Shown here: positions 19,965 to 27,730 of the stretch, in pieces
Layout: the number at the start of each line of letters is the position of its first letter
Position numbering within the stretch: the stretch's first letter is position 1
DNA from: Clostridiales bacterium
GTDB lineage: Bacteria > Bacillota > Clostridia > Lachnospirales > Lachnospiraceae
Assembly: GCA_021201535.1 (NCBI GenBank)
Contig: JAJQEU010000126.1
Span: 1 to 64,000 of the forward strand
Direction of reading: 5' to 3'
Length of the DNA: 64,000 nt
Position numbers and translations under genes: made by a program
Notes under the pieces: model-generated
Told to the model about the DNA's origin: nothing
Seen by the model: only the letters and a program-made list of their open reading frames with translations
Databases searched by the model: none

Positions 19965-20735
19965 ATGGACACATCATTGGATTATAGTCTGGCAGATGGA
20001 TATAAAAGCAAGTCGCAGATTGCTCGTGTCTTAACTGAATCCTGGACAGCAGAAAATATGTACTGTCCGGTGTGTGGATGGTCAACCATCAATAAATTTC
20101 CGAATAACAGGGCGGTTGCAGATTTTTATTGCCCGAATTGCAGGAATGAATTCGAACAAAAGAGCAAAAACGGAGCATTCGGAGCTAAAATTGCGGATGG
20201 GGCATATAGTACTTTTATTCAAAGGATCAGCAGTAATGACAACCCTGATTTTTTCATGATGAGTTATTCTTTGGAAAAGAAATCAGTAGAGAGTATGGTG
20301 TTTGTACCGAAGTATTTCTTTGTGCCGGAGATGGTGGAAAAAAGAAAACCGTTATCGGAAAGCGCTCATCGAGCAGGTTGGGTTGGATGCAATATATTGT
20401 TTGAAAAAATTCCGGTGCAGGGAAGAATCCCTGTTATAGAGAACAGTGCTGTGATCGACAAGAATGATGTTTTAACTCGCGTTAAACAAGCACAAAAAAT
20501 ACGAACGAGTGATATTTCAGCACGGGGATGGCTGTTGGATATGTTAAATTGCGTTAATTCTATTGAGGAAAATTGCTTTACATTGGAAATGATGTATCGT
20601 TTTGAAGGAGATCTTGCAGAAAAACATCCCAATAATCATAATGTGAGAGCAAAAATTCGACAGCAGCTTCAACAATTGCGTGATCGGGGCATAATAACTT
20701 TTTTGGGCGCTGGGCATTATCGGAAAAATGTATAA
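19965..20735 (+). CDS. DpnI-like type IIM (methyl-directed) restriction endonuclease
   Basis: colinear with recalled DpnI: YKSKSQIARVLTESW, YCPVCGWSTINKFPNNRAVADFYCPNCRNEFEQKSKNG, INDGAY-like ADGAYSTFIQR, RKPLSESAHRAGWVGCNI, EKIRQQLQ-like C-terminal winged helix. Confidence 0.92.
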   Translation: MDTSLDYSLADGYKSKSQIARVLTESWTAENMYCPVCGWSTINKFPNNRAVADFYCPNCRNEFEQKSKNGAFGAKIADGAYSTFIQRISSNDNPDFFMMSYSLEKKSVESMVFVPKYFFVPEMVEKRKPLSESAHRAGWVGCNILFEKIPVQGRIPVIENSAVIDKNDVLTRVKQAQKIRTSDISARGWLLDMLNCVNSIEENCFTLEMMYRFEGDLAEKHPNNHNVRAKIRQQLQQLRDRGIITFLGAGHYRKNV

Positions 20736-20911
20736 GTTTTTTTGTGTGATGTATTAATAAAATATTTTCTTTTTACGGGTGTGTTCTGGAGAAAAACCAT
20801 AAGTCAAAACAGTGGCTAAAAACACATTGTATTTTTATTTGATTTATAGTATACTAATAATATTATAAATATTGTAATAATATATAAATGAGAATATGAA
20901 AGGGACAAAAG

Positions 20912-21079
20912 ATGATTCTGGCGGAGAAGCTATTTAATTGTTTTAAGGATAAGGATTCATTTACGCTGAGTGAAGCCTATCAGGAAAATACAGATAAACC
21001 CCATGAGACGGTGTGCGCTCGCATTTACGATAATCTTGATGTGAAATTTGAGCGTATTGCAACAGTATTCATTAGGTAA
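20912..21079 (+). pseudogene. short orphan N-terminal winged-helix-like fragment
   Basis: MILAEKLFNCFKDKDSFTLSEAYQENTDKPHETVCARIYDNLDVKFERIATVFIR*; looks like the N-terminus of a larger (possibly DNA-modification) protein that stops early. Confidence 0.45.
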
Positions 21080-21179
21080 CTTAAAAAGCGGGTTCCTATT
21101 AAATGACATGCCCGCACACAGGACGAAGCCGGATGATAAAATACATGGGGTTTCCTAAAATTACCGGGAGGGATGGAGT

Positions 21180-21740
21180 GTGCCGTATATTGGGAGAAGT
21201 ATGTCTGTAAATGCCAAATCTGCCCATGACAGAGGGCTGCTGCCAGTGTCGGCTATCGGGCGCACAGAACTTGACAAGTGTGGTTTTTCATATGCCGTAG
21301 CATTTTTTCGCTGGCTCTGTAAGAAGCGTTATATTTTTCCGAGAGAATTTCATCACACAGGAGCGTCGAAAAGAATCACTGGTTTTTATTCTCCGGAAAA
21401 TATAAAAAAGTTTTCCATGCAGGCCAATTTGCCGCTACTATACGAAATATATAAAAACAAACATACATTTCGTGAAGCAATAGAATCTCTGAATCTTCGA
21501 TATTATAAAATGGAATGTACTAGAAATGTTCTTGGAGTCGGTGGCTATGGTTCGGTTATCATTTATGTAATTTATTACAAGGGGGTATATTATCTTTCGA
21601 AAAAGAAGAAATTCAGGCAGAAGAATATGTGTTCAAATCAGTATCATGTTCTTGCTGAGTATAAAAAAGGAGATTCTGCGTGGAAAAGCAGGCGAGGAAA
21701 GGAAATTGAACAATATATTCTGGTTTTTAGGTCAAAATAA
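21180..21740 (+). CDS. hypothetical protein (PYIGRSMSVNAKSAHDRG...FHHTGASKRITGFYSPE)
   Basis: open frame from GTG 21180; alternative start ATG 21201. Confidence 0.6.
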   Translation: MPYIGRSMSVNAKSAHDRGLLPVSAIGRTELDKCGFSYAVAFFRWLCKKRYIFPREFHHTGASKRITGFYSPENIKKFSMQANLPLLYEIYKNKHTFREAIESLNLRYYKMECTRNVLGVGGYGSVIIYVIYYKGVYYLSKKKKFRQKNMCSNQYHVLAEYKKGDSAWKSRRGKEIEQYILVFRSK

Positions 21741-21754
21741 GGGAGGCTTCTGTT

Positions 21755-22675
21755 TTGCAGGTTTATGTAATCGGACTGGACATGGATAATCAATCGGTTG
21801 AAGAAATCGCGCGGGTGTTTTTTATTATGCAACAAACACGCGGGGAGCGGCAGAGAAAATTGTTGCTATTACAGATGAGTTATACAGGAGACAACAGGAA
21901 GAGGACTATGATGCAAGTTCAGGAATTATTTCAGCAGGCTGACCCGTACCGGGTAGAGGAAGCATATTTTTTACAGCATACGATTTTTTATCCTTACGAA
22001 AGATATTCATTATCGGAGAAAGTGGACATTGTTATCCGAATAAAAGAATATATCCGCGAGCATGTGAGTCGCCTGGCTGCATGTGAAATCTGTGCGGAAG
22101 AGCCGCAAACGATTTTTATTGTTGGACTTCCGTGTACATCCTATGAAGATAAAGGGAACACGGAGTTGACGTTGTTTTCAATATTTGATACGGAGGCATT
22201 TCAGAAAACAGGAGCAGATTTTTCTCTGTGGGGTGAAGAAGAGCAACGCGTAGAACATTATGGGATTGATATGTGCAAGATAGAAAGTATTGCGGGTTAT
22301 CATATAGCGAGGAGCAGTGTTGATACTCTTGGAATTGATGTTTGCTGCGCTGAAATTCTGTATCAGATTTTTGAGTTTGGATATTCAGATAAGAGCAGAG
22401 AGAAAAATATTCAGGCATTGTGCGAGCGGTTGGATGAAGCAATAGCAGAGGCGAAAGAAGGAAAATCATATTCGCATGAAGAAGTATTTGACCATCTCTG
22501 GCAGGAGATGTTGGAGCGTTGTACGGATGAGGATGAAAGACAGCATATGATTCTGGAAAAGGAGTATGAAGATAAGGTGGAGGAGATAGAACGCCGTTAT
22601 ACCAACAGGATCCTGGAAAACAACCATCAGAAGCTGATAGCGCTTGTGAGGGAGGAGTATGATATGCGTGCGTGA
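21755..22675 (+). CDS. hypothetical protein, first gene of the PARG cassette
   Basis: 306-aa ORF with TTG start; 3' end overlaps the next ORF. Confidence 0.65.
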   Translation: MQVYVIGLDMDNQSVEEIARVFFIMQQTRGERQRKLLLLQMSYTGDNRKRTMMQVQELFQQADPYRVEEAYFLQHTIFYPYERYSLSEKVDIVIRIKEYIREHVSRLAACEICAEEPQTIFIVGLPCTSYEDKGNTELTLFSIFDTEAFQKTGADFSLWGEEEQRVEHYGIDMCKIESIAGYHIARSSVDTLGIDVCCAEILYQIFEFGYSDKSREKNIQALCERLDEAIAEAKEGKSYSHEEVFDHLWQEMLERCTDEDERQHMILEKEYEDKVEEIERRYTNRILENNHQKLIALVREEYDMRA

Positions 22676-23078
22676 TATTCAGAGTGAAGTAAAAAGACTG
22701 GGCGAACTCCTGAATGTAATGGAGAACGTGGACTGGGATTTGTTTGAGCACCAGAAAGAGTGGCTTTATTCTCAGCAGATTCAAACAGAGAAATGGTATG
22801 GCCATGATGCTTCGGATTTACCTGCCGGTATTCTGAATATGATGGACAGAATTCAGGATGCGTGGGAAGGTGAAGCAGATAATCCATGTTGGTATGAAGA
22901 AAGATGGGTTGACGAGGATTTAAGAATAGCGTTAGAGAATGCGGAGATAGAAGTAACGGAAGAAAATATGACCTGGCTTAAAAAAGAATGTATCCATATT
23001 TTTGATGACAAATCTGAAAGGAATGATATGTTGGCTGATATGGCCAGAAAAGTCTTAAAAAATAAAAGGGATGAATGA
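22659..23078 (+). CDS. hypothetical protein, second gene of the PARG cassette
   Basis: 139-aa ORF overlapping both neighbours. Confidence 0.65.
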   Translation: MICVRDIQSEVKRLGELLNVMENVDWDLFEHQKEWLYSQQIQTEKWYGHDASDLPAGILNMMDRIQDAWEGEADNPCWYEERWVDEDLRIALENAEIEVTEENMTWLKKECIHIFDDKSERNDMLADMARKVLKNKRDE

Positions 23079-24021
23079 TATGGGATGGAATGATCGAAAT
23101 GAAAGAATAGCGGTGTTTGAAGATACAATGAACATGTGTAACCAGAATAGATTTCTCAAAGATTCGATTCGACGATCCATCGCATCGCAGCGGTTGATTT
23201 ATGAGGATGACGATATTGCAGGAGTTTTCGGCGAACAGGACAACGACTGTAGCAGTTCCTTCTCGAATCATAGAGAGCCGATGCATGTATATAATTCAGA
23301 TGCCGATATCATTGTATCAAAGAAAAGAAGCTTTGAGGCGGCGAGGGCGTATTCGAAAACACAGAAAGTCTGTGTGCTGAATTTCGCATCAGCTACAAGC
23401 CCTGGCGGAGGAGTAAAGAAAGGATCATCGGCACAGGAGGAGTGCCTGTGCCGATGCAGTACGCTATATCCCTGTATCAGTGATGTTATCGTCAAAAAAG
23501 GATTTCACGACAGGCATAGAACAATGCTTTCAGCCGGAAAGCTAAGCGCATTATATAATGACGATTGCATCTATACGCCTGGCGTGTCAGTATTTAAGAC
23601 AGATTCGTCTACGCCTCAAGCAGTGCCAGATAAGGAATGGTATACGGTAGATGTGATTAGCTGCGCGGCACCGAATCTTTGGTTAAAGCCGAGCAATTAT
23701 CTGAACCCGGCTTCGGGAACTGAGGCTATAAAGATCGGAAATTCTGATTTAAAGGCGCTTCATCTGAAAAGAGCGAGCCGGATTTTTGACATTGCAAAAG
23801 AAAATGGTGTTGAGACAATGATTCTCGGCGTATTTGGATGTGGTGCGTTTCAGAATCCGCCGGAGGTTGTGGCTGCCGGGATTTGCGAGGTGGTGAAACA
23901 GCACAGGAGGGATTTTCGGACAATAGAGTTTGCTGTATTTTGCCCGCCCGGGCATACTGCGAATTATGATGCGTTTCGAAAGGTGTTTGGTAAGGCGAAG
24001 AATGATGAAGACGTTGAATGA
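23071..24021 (+). CDS. TIGR02452-family microbial poly(ADP-ribose) glycohydrolase-like macrodomain protein
   Basis: VCVLNFASATSPGGGVKKGSSAQEECLCRCSTLYP (GGG-x-QEE PARG signature), VISCAAPN, LGVFGCGAFQNPPEVVA. Confidence 0.93.
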   Translation: MNDMGWNDRNERIAVFEDTMNMCNQNRFLKDSIRRSIASQRLIYEDDDIAGVFGEQDNDCSSSFSNHREPMHVYNSDADIIVSKKRSFEAARAYSKTQKVCVLNFASATSPGGGVKKGSSAQEECLCRCSTLYPCISDVIVKKGFHDRHRTMLSAGKLSALYNDDCIYTPGVSVFKTDSSTPQAVPDKEWYTVDVISCAAPNLWLKPSNYLNPASGTEAIKIGNSDLKALHLKRASRIFDIAKENGVETMILGVFGCGAFQNPPEVVAAGICEVVKQHRRDFRTIEFAVFCPPGHTANYDAFRKVFGKAKNDEDVE

Positions 24022-24277
24022 GTATATGGCGATGTCCTATCGCATGGAAATCGTAGAGGATAAGGACGAGGGTGGATATGCGGTTTCTTTTCCTGATCTG
24101 CGGGGATGCCTTACTTGTGGCGAGACAGTGGAATCAGCAGTGGCTAATGCTATGGATGCAAAAAAGGCATGGTTGGAGGCAGCTATTGAAGATGGAATAG
24201 AAATTCAGGAACCGGATTCTCTGGAGGATTATTCCGGACAGTTTAAGCTGCGGATGTTGTGGACACGAATTTTTTGA
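24002..24277 (+). pseudogene. HicB-type antitoxin, C-terminally truncated
   Basis: MEIVEDKDEGGYAVSFPDLRGCLTCGETVESAVANAMDAKKAWLEAAIEDG...YSGQFKLRM then unrelated LWTRIF*. Confidence 0.7.
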
Positions 24278-24420
24278 CACCGGATTTCTGGCAGCCGCGG
24301 ATCATCTCATGATTCTGCTCAAAATGAGCAGGACCATAACCGCGTAGTTTGCGTTGATGTTCAGGGAATCTTAAATTGTAATGAGAGATGAGATATGATA
24401 CAATATTTCTCAGTTGAGGC
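24254..24420 (-). mobile_element. possible insertion-sequence remnant (C-terminal transposase fragment)
   Basis: minus frame ISHYNLRFPEHQRKLRGYGPAHFEQ resembles IS3-type transposase C-termini; the junction truncates HicB. Confidence 0.3.
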
Positions 24421-24566
24421 GAGAAAGAATACATGATAAATGGGCTAAAATTGGTGGTAGTCATCTATAGCAATGGTTCGTTGCGCCTGTTCCTGTGTGT
24501 GTTGGTAGACAGGAAGTGGCTTGTCGGTTATGATTTTTCATAATCAAAGTAGCAGGAGGAGACGTT

Positions 24567-25364
24567 ATGACACTCGGAGAAAAAATACAAAAATTGAGGA
24601 AGCAGCAGGGGCTATCTCAAGAAGCGCTTGCAGAAAAGGTGACTGTAACACGCCAGACAATTTCAAAATGGGAATTAGGTCAATCTACTCCCGATTTAGA
24701 TTTTATCGCCCGGCTTAGTGATATTTTTAATGTAACATCGGATTATCTTATCAAGGACGATATGATAGAACCTGATGAGCTTCCATATAAGAAGCGTGAA
24801 TATCGGTTGTCTGAAAAAGGGAAGCGTATCATACTGGTATCGTTTTCTGCGGCAGCCCTGGCTGCAATCTGTATATGTTTGATTTGCGATTATTTTACTG
24901 CAGAAAAACTCTCATGGTCTGTGATTTCCGCTTTCGCAATTATAGCTGCATGGCTTGTGATGCTTCCGTCCCTGACAACCATAGGGAAAATTGTTTTGAA
25001 AACATTGTTGGTTGTCAGTATTGTTCCGGTACCCATATTAGTGGTCCTTGCGTTGTTTTTGAACATCCCGCTCGTTTTTACAATGGGCATATGTATCGCG
25101 GTCGTTTCGATTATTGCAATTTGGATAATTTATGGGATTTTTCGTAAATTTTATAAGAAGCTATGGAGGGCTTTAGGCTGCGCATTGTTGGTTATGATAC
25201 CTACTCCAATTGCGATTACATACATTGTGGCTTATTTTATTCCAGAAGTATCACATGATATAACTTCTATTATATTTAACAGTGCAATTACCCTTATTTT
25301 ATCTCTTGTGTTTTTTGGCATGGATTATCTGTCTACCCGAAAGAAAGAGGAACTGCAGAAATGA
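24567..25364 (+). CDS. XRE-family HTH regulator with C-terminal membrane domain
   Basis: MTLGEKIQKLRKQQGLSQEALAEKVTVTRQTISKWELGQSTPDLDFIARLSDIFNVTSDYLIKDD followed by about five hydrophobic segments. Confidence 0.93.
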   Translation: MTLGEKIQKLRKQQGLSQEALAEKVTVTRQTISKWELGQSTPDLDFIARLSDIFNVTSDYLIKDDMIEPDELPYKKREYRLSEKGKRIILVSFSAAALAAICICLICDYFTAEKLSWSVISAFAIIAAWLVMLPSLTTIGKIVLKTLLVVSIVPVPILVVLALFLNIPLVFTMGICIAVVSIIAIWIIYGIFRKFYKKLWRALGCALLVMIPTPIAITYIVAYFIPEVSHDITSIIFNSAITLILSLVFFGMDYLSTRKKEELQK

Positions 25365-25365
25365 A

Positions 25366-25462
25366 ATGCCTGTATATGATTCAGATGCCGATATTATCGT
25401 ATCAAAGCAACGAAGCTTTTAGGCGGCGAGGGCGTATGCGAAAAGACAGAAAGTCTGTGTGC
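25366..25462 (+). pseudogene. 97-bp fragment of a second PARG/TIGR02452 gene
   Basis: aligns with 23281-23377 with 9 mismatches by hand count; encodes MPVYDSDADIIVSKQRSF*AARAYAKRQKVCV with an internal amber. Confidence 0.85.
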
Positions 25463-25468
25463 ATGATG

Positions 25469-26227
25469 CTATAATAGCATGTTCAGCCTCACTGACGGTT
25501 TCTTTTTTCGTTCCCAGGTTTTCACCATCTGTTCACGCAAAAAAGACAGGAAACCATCGATTTTTCCGGTTTTATCATAGACAGCAAGAGCCATGTAGTA
25601 GGTTTGCTTATCTTCTTCAAACAGGATCAGCGGTGGATAATCATGGAGCATAAGATAATAATTGAGCAGTGTTCGCCCGAGTCGGCCGTTGCCGTCGGCG
25701 AACGCATGAATTTCTTCAAAACGCAGATGAAAATAAGCAGCGATTGTCATAACGTCTCTGCCATCCTCTGCGTTCATTTCATCCAGTAAATCCGCTAATT
25801 CCGATTCCACATCTTCCGGTGCGGCGCCAATTCCATCTCCGGTTACATAGTCATGCAGCTTGAAGCAACCGGGACGCTCACCCTTTTGGTATCGGGTCTC
25901 ATCATAACATCCTGCCATTAACCGGCGATGCAGGTCACAGATCAGATTCAATGTAAGTTCTTTCTTTTCTGCCACACAGGTCAGAAAAAAGTCGAAACAG
26001 TCTTTCTGATTTTTGATTTCAAACAGGGTTCGCAGGTCGCCGGTATAATTGATTACTTTTCCGTTTTCAAATATTTCGCGGGTGTCATGCATTGTAATGT
26101 TTTCGTTTTCAATCCTGCCGGAATTGTAAGCGAAAACAATGCGAAAATTATCCAGCAGTACACGGTAGTCTGCCACAGTGTCTTTTTGTTTACTTTGCCA
26201 TTCGGAAATGATGGTATCAAAACTCAT
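25469..26227 (-). CDS. Fic-domain protein (predicted AMP transferase)
   Basis: EEIHAFADGNGRLGRTLLNYYL Fic core; N-terminal inhibitory-type motif SGRIEN; likely start MSFDTII at 26227. Confidence 0.94.
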   Translation of the reverse strand: MSFDTIISEWQSKQKDTVADYRVLLDNFRIVFAYNSGRIENENITMHDTREIFENGKVINYTGDLRTLFEIKNQKDCFDFFLTCVAEKKELTLNLICDLHRRLMAGCYDETRYQKGERPGCFKLHDYVTGDGIGAAPEDVESELADLLDEMNAEDGRDVMTIAAYFHLRFEEIHAFADGNGRLGRTLLNYYLMLHDYPPLILFEEDKQTYYMALAVYDKTGKIDGFLSFLREQMVKTWERKKKPSVRLNMLL

Positions 26228-26377
26228 GTGATTTCTCCTGCCTGACTGGTTTATACAGAAAGTATAGCACAAGATTACTTCATGTGGGGGAAATTTCGGA
26301 TTGTTTTGAAAAGTTTTTTTCTGTCAGAGAAAGAAAAAACAAGGGTAGATGTGAATGCCGGAAGAAGCAGCGGATAA

Positions 26378-26557
26378 AAAGAAATCTCGAAACCCTGCTT
26401 AATTACCTGCAAGTCGCTGGATGAAGGTGTTGACATCCCAGATGCCTCAGTGGGCATCATTCTGTCAGGAACCTCCGCGCAGAGACAGAGGACACAGCGC
26501 TTGGGCCGGATCAATGCCGCTTCAACGGTGGAAGAGCATAATTACTGGATTTTATGA
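26378..26557 (+). pseudogene. remnant SF2 DEAD/DEAH helicase (motifs V-VI)
   Basis: open frame reads KEISKPCLITCKSLDEGVDIPDASVGIILSGTSAQRQRTQRLGRINAASTVEEHNYWIL*. Confidence 0.8.
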
Positions 26558-26680
26558 AGAAGATGGCGGCAGAAATACAACGTATCGGGTCTTTTTAAAT
26601 CATTCCGGTTTTGTACAGAAAAAGCTTTGCAAATCTTCGCGGCGGACATATAATAAAGTCAGTCGGGGGAACAAAACGCC

Positions 26681-27730
26681 ATGAACATGATTTCCAGAGA
26701 TATTTTCCGTGCAGTTCATGAGGGAAAATGGCTGAGTATTGAATACCGCAATCAAAAAGAGGAGATTACGAAATACTGGATCGGCATTCGGGATCTGGAT
26801 GCTGCAAACCGAACACTGTCCGTGGACGGGCTTCACCTGCGTCAGTATACGGTTAAAGCTCTCGGGAAAATCCGGATTGACGCCATCCTTTCCGCAAGTG
26901 TCATCGAAGGTTCCTGGTGTCCGGTCAATCAGAAGCTGATACAGGACATCTATGATAACCCGCATAAATACGCGTCTCTTTTTGACCATGCGGCAAATTT
27001 AAAAATCTTAAATTATCTGGAGATGTGCAGCCGCATGGATACGACACCGTACCTCTCGGATTTTGCGCTGGTTCGTTATCTGGACAGGGAGCGTGTCCGG
27101 GGAGCGTATTGTCCGCTGAGCGAAGAGCAGTTCCGGATGATCGTCAGAAATTTCCAGTATCGCACACAGAATCAGGATAAGAACAGGTCAGAGGGCGGAT
27201 TGAAGATACGTCAGCTGGCGATGAATGTCCTGAGTATTCATATGCCGAAGGGATTATATGTGCTCGCGTACCGGAAATTGAATCTGGATGTAAAGAACCG
27301 TGCATTGAAACCAGATGAAGAGATTACGATCTGTACGGAGTTTACTCTCGACGGTACGAAGCAGAGCATCCGCCGGTTTCTGGACGCGGAGGACTATGAA
27401 CTCCTTCAGGATTTTGAGGGCAATCAGGAGGAGATCAAGGATCGGATAATGGTACATATGCCGCGGCGCGGCAGCAGTGTGGACGATATGCCGTATATCA
27501 TCGGACTCGGTATGGATATTCCGCTGGATCTGTATAAAGAATATGAGTCTGTCATAAAAATGGTTCAAAAAGGCGAGGCGACGGTGCCGATCCGCGCCTT
27601 TTTCGGCGATCTTCTGGACCGTCCGCGGCGAACCGGCGCTTATCCGATTGCCCTGATCAATCAGAATATCAATATGGATCAGCTGCTTGCCATCCACAAT
27701 GCGATGAAATATCCGGTCGCGTATATTTAG
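26681..27730 (+). CDS. N-terminal part of a WYL-like / SF1 helicase protein, ended by an amber just before Walker A
   Basis: IFRAVHEGKWLSIEYRNQKEEITKYWIGI WYL-like start; ends NMDQLLAIHNAMKYPVAYI*. Confidence 0.8.
   Translation: MNMISRDIFRAVHEGKWLSIEYRNQKEEITKYWIGIRDLDAANRTLSVDGLHLRQYTVKALGKIRIDAILSASVIEGSWCPVNQKLIQDIYDNPHKYASLFDHAANLKILNYLEMCSRMDTTPYLSDFALVRYLDRERVRGAYCPLSEEQFRMIVRNFQYRTQNQDKNRSEGGLKIRQLAMNVLSIHMPKGLYVLAYRKLNLDVKNRALKPDEEITICTEFTLDGTKQSIRRFLDAEDYELLQDFEGNQEEIKDRIMVHMPRRGSSVDDMPYIIGLGMDIPLDLYKEYESVIKMVQKGEATVPIRAFFGDLLDRPRRTGAYPIALINQNINMDQLLAIHNAMKYPVAYI

Noticed and set aside
26421-26684. ORF MKVLTSQMPQWASFCQEPPRRDRG...
   Set aside because: Out-of-frame reading of the SF2 helicase remnant, whose real frame is 26378-26557.
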